DNA from: Prosapia bicincta
Lineage: Eukaryota > Arthropoda > Insecta > Hemiptera > Cercopidae
Length of the DNA: 64,000 bases
Reading direction: 5' to 3'
NCBI GenBank assembly: GCA_036971475.1
Contig: JBAIZL010000008.1
Span: 26,907,982-26,971,981 of the forward strand
Part shown: positions 11,801 to 24,800 of the stretch, piece after piece
Position numbering within the stretch: the stretch's first letter is position 1
Layout of the letters: every line of letters starts with the position of its first letter
Notes under the pieces: generated by a model
Databases searched by the model: none
The model's input: only the letters and a program-made list of their open reading frames with translations
Told to the model about the DNA's origin: nothing
Position numbers and translations under genes: made by a program

Positions 11801-14800
11801 AGTCACTCGCCTAACATTGAGTTACACGGTTTCTCAGATGCTTCTGAGAGTGGATACGCTGCTGTCATTTACTTAAGATGTCAGGTTAGCGACAACTCGG
11901 TGGTAATTCGGCAGCTATTATCGAAGACTCGGGTAGCCCCACTGAAAAAACTCACTGTACCTCGCTTGGAGCTAAGTGCTGCTCATTTACTCGCTCAATT
12001 AGTGGCGTATATTATATCTCTTTATAACAAAAAAATGGAATTTTCCTCTGTTTTTCTATGGTGCAATTCGACAGTAACACTGACATGGATACAAACACCT
12101 CCTATTGACTCAAAACCTTTGTCGCCAATCGGGTAGCGCAGGTTCAAGAATTATTGCCTTCTCATTATTGGAGGCACGTATCGAGTGAACACAATCCCGC
12201 TGACTGCGCGTCACGTGGATTACTTCCTTCAGACCTACCTCAACATAAATTATGGTGGTACGGAACCTCTTGGTTACAACAGTCTCATGATAACTGGCCT
12301 ATATCTCATTTTGAGCCTGCAAAACTCATTGACACAGGGGAATATAAACCTATTTCACCTATATCTCTTCTCTCCACTGTTCACTCAGAATGGGACTTGC
12401 TGCGGAAATATTCTAGCTTTAGTCGGCTGCAGCGTGTAATGGCGTACTTGTTGCGTTTTATACACAACTCTCGTCACTTAGGAAGAACTGTTGGACCTCT
12501 CACTACGGGGGAGTTGAACTCAGCCAGAATCCGAATATTCAAATTACTTTAGGCACCCTCCTTCATCGAAGACTTAAAGGCATTAGGACACACCCCCTCC
12601 TAACAGGGTATCTTTTAGGCTTCGACAATTAACACCATTTCTCGATAGCGATGGCGTCCTGCGAGTTGGTCAACGATTTGAAGCAGCACAGATTCGTTAT
12701 GAGACGCAACATCCGGTGATTTTGCCTAAGAAACACCCTGTGGTTGACTCCTTGATTGACCTATATCATTGGAAGTACCTTCATTCTGGAGTTCAACTCA
12801 CTCAATCACTTCTCGCACAAGAGGTGTGGATATTGTGTGCTCGGAATGTAATCCGTGCACGCGTCTTCAAGTGTACTGTGTGCTTTAAGCACCGACCTAA
12901 AAATAAAAATCCTCTAATGGGAAACTTACCTCAACCTCGACTGACCCCTACTCGCCCATTTCTCAACACAGGCATTGATTATGGTGGTCCTTTCACTCTG
13001 AAAGTACATAGTCTACGCTCTATTCGAACCATCAAGGCATACATCTGTGTCTTTGTTTGCCTTGTCACCAAAGCTGTTCACATTGAGGTGATCTCTCGAC
13101 AGACGCGTTCATCGCAGCATTGACTCGATTTGTGTCTAGACGAGGTCTTTGTCAACACATCTATTCCGACTGCGGAACAAACTTTGTGGGAGCTGACAAT
13201 GCTCTGCGATCTCTACTCAGGACCTCAGGACAAGATCTCGTTTGTGAATTTTCATTTCAACGTGGAGTTAATTTCCACTTCAATCCTCCTGCTGCACCTC
13301 ATCAAGGAGGGCTATGGGAAAGCGCAATTAAAAGCGCTAAACATCACTTGCGTCGCGTCATAGGTGAACACGTTCTAACTCTCTCTGAATTCATGACTCT
13401 GACAACTTAAGTCGAGTCAATCCTCAACTCTCAACCACTCACACCTTTGTCTAACTATCCTTCCGATCTCACTGCTCTGACCCCAGGACACTTTTTAATT
13501 GGAGCTCCACTCGTCGCCGTACCCGAAAGAAATCTGGCTGAAGTCCCTACTAATCAACTTAAGCATTGGCACCTCGTCCATGCTTTTCACCAACGCGTGT
13601 GGAAAAGGTGGCAGCTGGAATATCTTCACACTCTACAGCAGCGGACCAAATGGACGGAAACAACAGACAACCTGCGTGTGGGCGATCTAGTGCTAGTGCA
13701 TCAACCTACTCCGCCTCTCTCTTGGCCATTGGCAAGAGTGACACAAGTGTTCCCTGGCACAGACGGTGTGGTGCGAGTTGTTCAGCTCAAGACACAGCAA
13801 GGACTTATAACTCGACCTTCTCATAAGGTTTTCCCCCTGCCCATTAGTGCAGAATAAACTTTTTCTCGTGTCTCTAGAAAAGGAATTTTTATTTTTATTA
13901 GTGTACATTTGTTTTTTGTAAAGAACTCTCAGTTTGTTTATTGTTAATTATTGTTTTTTTTTTCTCTCATGCTGGGGTAGCTTATATTGTATTCTTCTTT
14001 GAATCCTAGGAGGATTCAAGGCCCCCGGTATGTTACGTACTTTTCTTTAAATTAAATATTATCTAAAAAAATAGTGTAAATGCTTCAGAGAGGGACTCCT
14101 TATCGGCCAACCTTTGTCCCTTACAAGGTTTGGTACGGCCCAGTTCATTTCAAGACGTCGGTTAAACGACATCTCTCCCGTCACTCTCGACGTGACGTAG
14201 TTTCTTGTGTGTTCTAAACAAGGTTCGGTTTAGACCATTTTTCTCTCTTTGTTTCTCCCGTCGTGTAGCGAAGATACTATTAGCATTAATAGTGACATTT
14301 TGAATATGTGTGATTTCTTTTAAGTTCCTTAGGTAAATGATAAGTGCGAGAAAGGGTGTACCCGAATAGCTGTCCTACAAGTGGTGGTACTTCGCCCAGT
14401 GAGGTATGTGAAAAAATGTCAACTTCATTCATTTAATTATTTAAGGTCCTCCGGAAATCAATGTTGCCGTTACATGGCAAAATATTTAACAATAATAGTT
14501 GTAAACCTATGGCGAAAAATATAAAACACAAACAAAAGCAACATGAAATAGGAAAAACAGCCACACTCACTCACATTATATCTATAATGGTCTCTAGATA
14601 AAATCGTTAATTAGAATAATAACATTAATAATAACTTACCGAACTTTAAAACACTTTTTTAATCAAAATATAATTTAAAGCAATGCATTTTGTACTCCAA
14701 ACTGTTACTAGAGTAACTACATAAGATTATTGTTATTGTGATGGCTCTCTCTCTCCTTGTTATAGCTCTTGTCTTGAACCATTAATTTCAATGGCATTTA

Positions 14801-16351
14801 ATTAAAACTATTTAAATCATCGATAAAAACATAACATGAATAAATTTAGTTGGTTTAACTCAATGTATAGTCAAACATGTTTGTTATGAGCTACACACAT
14901 TCACTATGGCATTATTACACAATACCCATGAAAAGTATCTGTTGTCTAAGGAGTAAATAATATTTATGTTCTTGAATTTTGTAGTCCATTACGTTCGATG
15001 AATCTTATTAATCACTTAAACAATAGTTTATGACTATCCAAACTTTAAATTTTGTAAATTTGTTAAAACTTACTGAGACAGAAACTCTCGAGACACTGAT
15101 GAAGATCGCCACATAGCGATTGAAAACGTTCTGTCTCAGTAAGTTTTAACAAATTTACAAAATTTAGAGTTGTTGTTTAAGCTGTTGTTTAAGTGATTAT
15201 TATTTATGTATATGATAACAAAGAAACATTTTATTATTTATTGAAAATAACTATAAAATTTACTAACTATAAATTAACTTAACTGAGTTACGGTCTGAGT
15301 TGACAATGGGACACATCTCCCGAAACGGCCGTCCTGAACAATTATATGAGCTCGTAAGTAAGTGCTATTATAGGCAAGTTTGTAAAATATTTACAAGTGT
15401 TTTAGTGTTAAGTGTCCATCACATGAAGATGGAATCAACAAATATAAAATTTACATTAATTAGTGTGGTTTACAAAATAAAACAAGTAAAGTCACTACTT
15501 TAACAATGGTCACATTTTGTCTGATATAAATTTAGAACGGGTTAGAAAAATTTTTTTATAACGCAAAATCATTTTCCTTTGATATGTAAATAGAAAGTCC
15601 TTTCCCCACCTTCAAATAAAATATTATATCCAATAATTATTATAAATGTTGTATTTAAAATACTGCATATAGTATAGCATACTGTATATAGATGTTAAAT
15701 TTAAACATATAAACTGTTTAACTAAGTCTCACAGTTTTAATTAGAAAGAAAACAATATTAAACAATCAGTCTTAGCTAACTGATTTTTTTGTTATATTTA
15801 AAAAGTAGTTCCTAAAGAATTATTTTCACAATTATCCATAAATATATTTAGTTTGTATTGTAATGGTTTTTGTTTGTTTTAGGTGATATTTATACGCATT
15901 ATCCTTCAATTCCAGTCAATGTGAAGACTAAACATATTGCTCGACAGGTGCTCAATGACATGATGACCAATGTTAACTATCTACATGACTATGGTGCGTA
16001 ATCTATGTATTTAATTACAAAAGGCATTCTTTTGTATAAAAATCCATCCTCATGTTCATATCATATTATGCATGATTTGAACATTTATTATTGTTAAGTA
16101 ATGTTTATTATAACTTATTATTATTTAAAAAATATATAGTTTTTAATAAATATTATCAATAAATGTAATGAAGTTTCTTTTTCAAATTGCCGGCCATCTG
16201 ATAGTTATAATTTCTTATTTCTGATTAATAACACACTTTACTATACATATAAACATATACTCAACAGCGATTCAACAATGCTCAAGTAAACAAAAGGTGC
16301 CTCATCACAAAAGGTAAAAATTAATTCCACTTAATAATGGAACAATTGTTT

Positions 16352-16410
<59 letters not shown>

Positions 16411-17520
16411 CTAGGAGACTGACAGACTTACCTTGGTAAGAGTCCACTCTGTAGTCTTGAAATAGAAACATATGAAAGGACTTAACCAATGATATATTTC
16501 AACCACACAGTGGTCTTTGTCAATCAAAGAGAAAACACAAAAAGAAATATGAGAGAATGAAATAAAATAAATATAAATTGTAATCACAGATTGTGTAGAG
16601 TAGAAATGTCACAGATGCACAGATTAAAGATATATATATTGTTTCCATGAGCATATGAGTGATTATAGTTTATATAAGTCTGTCAGGGGAAAAGAGATTG
16701 GAGACGTCTGAGGCTATTAGGAAAAAAAAAAAACGAATGGATTTATTTGATGTTGAGGTTAGGGGATTCTCTGGACTTGGTATACCACTGGTATGATAGT
16801 TCCCATCTTCTCAGTTCTGAGGGATTGCAATCAGGGGGAAGTGATTTAATTATTTTTGTGGTATAGCAGTCATCAAAAGTTGTGATGTTGTGACTCGCAG
16901 CATGTTGGCCTATCCATATTCATAATTTTAACATCATGTCTGTGGCCATTCATTCTGATATTCAGACCATCCGTGGTTAGGCCTATGTACTGTGGTGAGC
17001 AAAGTTTATATTGTAGCTGGTATATGACATTTTTCGATGTACAATTATGATGACCCTTTATTTTGAAGACCATTTTTGTTGTTTGGCTGTTGAAACTATT
17101 TGCTGAGGGGTGTATTGGACACTTCTTGCATCTAGGTTTATTGCATGGGTTTATTGCAGACGTCTCCAATCTCTTTTCCCCTGACAGACTTATATAAACT
17201 ATAATCACTCATATGCTCATGGAAACAATATATATCTTTAATCTGTACATCTGTGACATTTCTACTCTATACAATCTGTGATTACAATTTGTATTTATTT
17301 TATTTCATTCTCTCATATTTCTTTTTGTGTTTTCTCTTTGATTGACAAAGACCACTGTGTGGTTGAAATATATGATTGGTTAAGTGCTTTTATGTGTTTC
17401 TATTTCAAGACTACAGAGTGGACTCTTACCAAGGTAAGTCTGTCAGTCTCCTAGTCCAAAAAATCTAAATAATCTTTACCAACCAAAACTAACCTATAAA
17501 TATATATATATATATATATA

Positions 17521-17573
<53 letters not shown>

Positions 17574-19173
17574 AATATGTTTTCTTGTGTATTAATAAAG
17601 AACAAAAGTCAAAATACAAATACAAGAATTCAAAATACAAATACAAGAAATACAAGAATATATAACTGTTAATATATATATTTAACAGTTAAGATGTATA
17701 TACATTTAATATTTTAAATTAATTGTTTGTTCTAGAAACAGAACAAACAATTATTTTGAAAAAAATAAATAAATTTCTTGAAATACATACCTAATTGTTT
17801 TCCTATGTAGTAGTGATTGCATGTATGGTTTGAAGGGTAATTTGGCCTTAGTTTATATTTAACTGAGGCTGACTAGGAGCTCAAATACATGTAATATAGT
17901 GTGGAGAAGAAGTTAAACCTGAGGCTATTTTAATCAAAATGGAAACAAATACTATCAACAATTAAATATTTTCCTGATTATAATACAATATTATACAAAT
18001 ATAGATGATTTTATAAAAAAAAATAAGCAAACTGCTTCAACTGGAACATTATATTAAATAGTACAATTTTTTTCCAATACAAACTCCTATAATTTTGAAT
18101 TGTTTTATTATTTTTTTTCAATTTAGGTTCGATTGATGACACGGAAACAATTATCTTAAAGCAATTGATAAATCAGCAAATAAAGAAGGCAAACACAATG
18201 AAGTTGGTTGATGTTTTTCCTTCTAATTTAGTTGTAAAACAAATATCATGGCTTTTTGATGATCTTGAAACCTATACTTTGCTAATGGTTAGTATAAAAA
18301 ATTTCAATATGTGTATAAAATACTAACAACAAATAAATTAAAAAGACCTTATGTGCCATATAGCTTATAAAATTAATGTAGCACTAATTATAAACATATT
18401 AGAAAATAAAATAATTACCAAACTTCAAATATCAAAACACAAACTAAATGAAAAATAAACAAATCAGAAACTATTTGTCCAATTTTGTGGAATGGAATTT
18501 TTAAAATTTAATGTTTTTATTGTGGCATCTTTATGTAAACTAATCTAAACATAAATTAGGAAATTGATATAAAAATTAAAAAATACAATAATACATAGAT
18601 TAAATCAACAAATTGTTTAGTATAGAATCTAATTTTTTCTTACTATAAATCAGCTGAAAGTGGAAAAAATGTTTAAACAATTGTCAAATTTATCGCTTTG
18701 CATCAATGCTTATATAATCACAGCATTGTTCTCTCTTTGCTCATTGTCTTATGCACCTTTTTTAAATGTCAATTAAATCTAAAGTGTATATGACTACTAC
18801 GCCATCATCCAGAATTCCTGGCAAACTCTGGCATTTCCGCTTTCATCTAGAGTTAGGAAGTTGTATCTAATTACATTTACTTCTTCATCTTTTATCGCCA
18901 TATTGGCATCTCAAGCTTTTCACCATCCACTTTTGTTGTCTAAACTTTTCTTCATATAAGTGTTGAGATCTTATTCAATTTTAATTTTTATTCATGTACT
19001 TAATTTTAACCAATTTTATTAACTGCCCAGTTTAGTTATTTTATTATTTTATTATTTTAACTTAAAGAAACTTAGGTATCCTAATGGGAAATACTAACAT
19101 GTGCTCTTGTTCTTTATATAAAGACTATAATTGTTTGTAACTGCAGTGAAACTGTGCTTTTTAATCTTATTTG

Positions 19174-19243
<70 letters not shown>

Positions 19244-19434
19244 GACTAGGAGACTGACAGATTTACCTTGGTAAGAGTCCACTCTGTAGCCTTGAAATAG
19301 GAACACATAAAAGCACTTAACCAATGATATATTTCAACCACACAGTGGTCTTTGTCAGAGTGGACTCTTACCAAGGTAAGTCTGCCAGTCTCCTAGTCCA
19401 AAAAATCTAAATAATCTTTACCAACCAAAACTAA

Positions 19435-19485
<51 letters not shown>

Positions 19486-21785
19486 TCATCACTTTGGACA
19501 ATGGTCAAGTGACCGAAAGGTGCCTCATCACATAAGGTAAAATTATTGCACTTAGTGGTGGAAAAAAATTATTTACAATTAGTAATAATAATTTCATAAA
19601 GTCAGTGCAACGGAAATATAATGGATAACGTGAAATATATATATATATACTAGCGAACCCCGTTGTGGTTCAAGTTTAAAGTTGTCATACTTTATAGAAA
19701 TACCATAATAATAGTTGATAGTAAATATATAATGAATATGCATAATAATATAAAGAGTATTTATTGTTAATTGAGTCACTGAAATTAGAAAAAGTAGTTT
19801 ATTTTAAAAATTCATTTATTAAATTTGTTAACTAAAATTTATAGATAAGATATTATTTTTCTTATAATACCTTTTTTGTATGAAATTTAACAGTTTTTTA
19901 AAAATATTTGAAATGCATATTGATCCATCTAAAATATTTATCATTAAAAATATTAAATGAAATATTAATTATTCATACATAAATATAAAATGATAATCAA
20001 TTTGTGAAATAAATAAATGTAATAATAAAAACACTTGGAACATATTCACAAGGGCTTTGTACAGCATTTGGGTATAACTATAATGCTGGTGTTGGACAAG
20101 GCTTTTTAGAATATCAATAAGTTGCAATGTTATTAAGCTTCAATTAATTTTATAAACATTCTTGTAAATGAAATTTATATAAATTAATACATAAATATTT
20201 AACATGAAAAACATCTTCTATAAATCATACAATCTATATATTAATTACACATATAATAATCATATTTATAGTTGAACTCTGTTTTAGCACCATCAAATGG
20301 ATCATATAATTTATGATGTTACATCTCAGTAACACTATTCATAGTTTGTGCTTAGGTAATATCATAGTAGCTTATAATCTGTGTACAACTGAAAAATTAT
20401 TTCAAGGTCTGTAGAAACATTAGACTAATCAATGGAATTAAAAAAGAATCATATAATATTATTTGATTCCATCTTCACTTGAGTTCTATTTTCTAACTAG
20501 AAACACTTGTTCATGTTAGTACGTTACACTTGCCTATAGTAGCACTTACATAGTTTATTATTGATTTTGGGCTTTTCGGGAGATGTGCCCCATTGTCAAA
20601 ACAGACCGTAACGGTGCTTCATTCGTTTACGCTGGAATGAAGAAGCTTTGATACTTATGGGACAGCCCTTGTGTATATTTATGTTAGTGTGTCTATGTCA
20701 CTATATAAACTATATGAGTTACTTTAACTGTTTTTGCCATTTAATTATATTTTTCAAGTTTGATACAAAATTTTCATAATCCTCCCCATTGAAGAGGTAA
20801 TATCATCTAAATTTAATATTAATAATAATGTATTCAAATAATAATATTTTATCACTGAAAATTAATTTGTGTTATAACAAAAGCTACAAATTTATTTACA
20901 GGATTTTTGATACAAGATCAACTTGGTTACTGATTCCATTAAAATTTTTCAAAGCATATGCTCAATGTAGCTACCTTCATTTAAGGTATAAAGCATTGAT
21001 GTTTTTTCAAAATGCCTGTCATCACTTTTTGAAATTTTTTATAATTTCAGCACATAACCAACTTAATTATTGTTCTAAATACATTTTCACATGCCAATAT
21101 AAATAAATCAAAGTTTGAAAGTGATGTGTGAAATCTTAGAAAGAACTATCTCTTAGAAAGATATTACAAAAACAAAACAGAGATAATTTAAGTTTGATCC
21201 TTAGCTAGTAAGAGTAAGGACAAGAATTGGAAATTTTGTTGATGTCACTGCAAGCAAATAATAAACTAGTTTTTAATACAAATCAGTATTTGGATCCAGT
21301 TCACAAAGAAAGTTTTGTTATATTTATAAAAACAATTTCAAAATTACAATTTTAATTTTTTAAATTTCAAGTAAAAAAATATTTTCTGTTACTTGTATTG
21401 TGCAAATGCTTTACGAAAGCCGAAATGGAGTCAGTGACTCATCTTTAATATTGTAGCTAAAAGCATTGAAAGGTATGCTATTACACAAATTATTTATCAG
21501 AAATAAAATACTCTAGAATTTGTTATTTTCAACACTAAATTTAAATTGTTTTATCTTTTAAACAGTGTCTATTATTAAAAGTTGTCATTAGTTACAAAAA
21601 TCATCTCAAAGGTTTTTTTGTTCAAAATCTATAGAGAATTAGAGGTTTCTATTTTAAATTTTAAAATGGCAATAACTTTTTAAAATTTTAAAAACATTTT
21701 AAATTGTAACAAAAAATTGAAGCCCCAATTTAAAATAGGCTCTAAAATCAATAGTTTGGGAGAAACCAATAATACCACACTTAAA

Positions 21786-21854
<69 letters not shown>

Positions 21855-24800
21855 GTGTGTGTGTGTGTGTGTGTATGGACTCAAATCCATATATATTGTG
21901 AATAGAATGAAGAAATAACTGATGGCATAGTATAGAATAAACTAGACTTGTCAAAGTTATGATAACTCCTACTTCGAAATAGGAGTTCCTAGGTGTTTTT
22001 TTACTCATACATATATTCCTCTTGTTGTATATATTATATGTTATAATAATTTACAAACTTGCCAATAGTTGCATTTACTTATATTTGTTGAGGATGGCCG
22101 TTTCGGGAGATGTGTCCCATTTTCAACTCAGACTGTAACTGATTCAGACTTGATCAGTTACACAAGTTTAGAAGTGTTTAGTGAATCTAATCAATAATTT
22201 TTTTTAAATTAAAACTCCAAATACTTATTTATTAGAACTCTAGTATTACGTTTTTCAAACAAAATTTATTATTTTTTATTCCTTATGTCTTGATTCAATG
22301 ATAATTATAAATATTTCCAAATATACTTTTATATGTCTTATCTTGTATATATAATAATATTTTATTTTAATAACATTACTGACTAACATTTTTATATTTC
22401 AGAATTTTTCTAAAACTCAGTATTATCAACAGCATGAAAATATTGTTACAGCTGGAGAGTATCCGACTGGCTTGAAAATTGTATTATCTGGCGCAGCTAC
22501 AAGCAAATATGTCTATTCTGAAGAAGTCTATAAAGTAGGTTGTTTCAACCATATTCATTATTAAAATGCATATTTATTTATCCTTCTAAATCAAAATAAT
22601 AAGAAACATATTAACTCTGTACACTCCACTGCCAAGTATGATTCGGCAGTGACAATATGCGTTTTAGCTCCAACCATCACAAGCAACACCCTTGGCACCA
22701 TACTCCAAAGCCAAGCATTACACAGCATTGTTTTTGTCATATCAACTCATATGCTGATTATAAGCCAACCCTATTTTTCTGGTTTTCCACTCCGAAACCA
22801 GATATAGTTTGACAATTTTAAATTATGGCAGAGTTTGAAGTAACTTTATACAAAACTTTTTTTCCTAGGCCGGTGATTCTGGTAAAAGCTATAGAACAAC
22901 ACGTTTGCCATTCCAAATTGTCACAAACCTTTTTTGTTTTCATACACAAGGACAAAGTTTTATGTGCCTGTTTGCTGAAGATTGAAGTTGGTGTAAATGT
23001 CTCTTCTATTTATTATTTATCCCCAAGAATCCTTTTTTGTATCTAGGAACATGTTTTGAAAATTTCCACACAGTATTTTCAGTACATGCATTTTGGCCTT
23101 GCATGTATGGTTTATGCTCATAGAAGAACCAAAGGTAGCATGCTTTATTCAGTAGCTCTATAAAATCTATAGTTGCAATTTTTATTTTATGTGTACCATC
23201 TCATTATCAATGGTAAATTTTAAATTTGTTTCATATGCCACAAGTCTTGGTCTTAGGAATTTGAAGGGGGTCAATAGTGTATTTCTGTAGAAACTTATAT
23301 TTTCTGGCAAACATTTGTGTTAATACCAGATTCTCTATAGAAGCTATATTGGATCGATTCAATATGTAACGGGACTGGTTTGCTGTATCCTCAACGGAGC
23401 GGTAGAGTGGGTTCCGACCAGAAGGCCTAGGCAGAGGGGTCCCCCACCACTCAGGCACTTTTTAATTCAATCGCCTGAAGGTATTCGTTGAGACAGGAGG
23501 TAGTTTTTTGTGACGTGTGATTTTTTTATTGTGTCGTCTCGCCAGTATGAAGCGGACTGTCAAGCAACACTACGCTATGACGGGAAAGCTGCGTCCGAGA
23601 CCCTTGAACTCATTAAACAAGCTTATGGGGATGCTGCCTTAAGCCGCAAAAGAGTTTTTGAGCAGCACAAAATGTTTGAGGTAGGCCAGGAGCTCGTCGA
23701 AGACGAGCACCGTGGTAGACGCCCGACGACTGCTCGAACCGATCCTCAAGTGGACAAAGTGAAAACAGTTTTGGACTCTGACAGGCATTTAACCCTCACC
23801 CTTATTAGTGAGGAGACCGGCCTATCAGTCGGAACCATCCACATCATTGTAACTGAAGATCTTGCTATAAGAAAAGTGTGCGTGAAGCTAGTGCTGAAAG
23901 TCTTGAGCGAGGAACAAAAACTGTCGCTGGTGGAAAATTTGCAAGAAATTTTGGACTGCCTCCAGGAAAATGGAGATTTTCTCAACAACGTTTTTACTGG
24001 TGATGAGTTGTGGGTGTTCCAGTACACCCGGAAACAAAACGTCAAAATTCAGAATCGCCCACGCAAAGGTCCCAGTGTCTGAAAAAGCTCAGATGTAAAA
24101 ATAAATATCAAAACCATAATGACTGTTTTTTTTTTTAACAACGTAACATTTTTCACAAGGAGTTTGTGTCTAATGGAACGACCGTAAATGCTCCAATTTA
24201 CATGGAAGTACTGACATGCTTGTGAAATCGCGTAATGTGCGTGTGACCAGCCATTGCAAAGAATTGGAAACTACACCATGACAAAGTTCCGTGCCTTAAT
24301 GTGGTAATCACATATTTGGTCCCTATGGTAAATATTTACTAATTGGATTGATATCTTAGTGTAGTGACTTGCATTTTTAGGAAACTGATTATTATGCTCT
24401 TTAATAATGTCAACCCTTTCTTTAGAGATTTAATTTTTTTTAACTATTTATCTTTTATCATGGAAAAAACAAAAGCATATAATTTATTATTAGAAACATT
24501 TCATGTGTTTGTTGGATAAGCAAATAGTTTTCCTAAAAACAGTCATGATCCATGCAATATTGTCTTAAGGGTTGTAGGTACTGATACTTTTAATTTTCAG
24601 CTGCTGTATTTGTTTTTTTAAAATAGTTTTCATTAAACCATTTATAAAAGCAAATTGTAATCCCAGTATTCAAGACCCCAGGAATTATGAATGTTTTCTT
24701 TTTGAACTATTATCTGGGATATTAGCCTTAGACTTGAACTTGCACTGAGGGTTGCAGGGAAAATATTTCTCTGCAAAAATCTTATTATTGCTTCTTCTGT

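Larger units (their letters stand above)
7476..14491 (+). mobile_element. complete but defective BEL/Pao LTR retrotransposon (7016 bp)
   Basis: LTRs of 461 bp (7476-7936 and 14031-14491), both TGTTAC...TTTAACA, are flanked by the 5-bp duplication ATAAT (7471-7475 and 14492-14496). Between them are a primer-binding site, Gag with zinc knuckles, a degraded aspartic protease, reverse transcriptase, RNase H, integrase and the C-terminal domain, in the order Gag-PR-RT-RH-IN typical of BEL/Pao. At least two in-frame stops and several frameshifts make it non-autonomous. The LTRs differ at roughly two dozen positions by eye (about 5 percent), so insertion is not recent. It lies in intron 1 of the SLC9C-like gene, in the same orientation. 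Confidence 0.95.

Noticed and set aside
19650..19690. ACTAGCGAACCCCGTTGTGG after a TA run, like the end of a common insect repeat
   Set aside because: I cannot name the family or find the other end.
20828..21106. 92-codon frame as an extra exon of the SLC9C-like gene
   Set aside because: Lies inside intron 3; exons 3 and 4 join in phase without it and it has no family similarity.
21699..22008. Arg-Glu / Ser-Leu repeat frames
   Set aside because: Translation of the CT/GT microsatellite.
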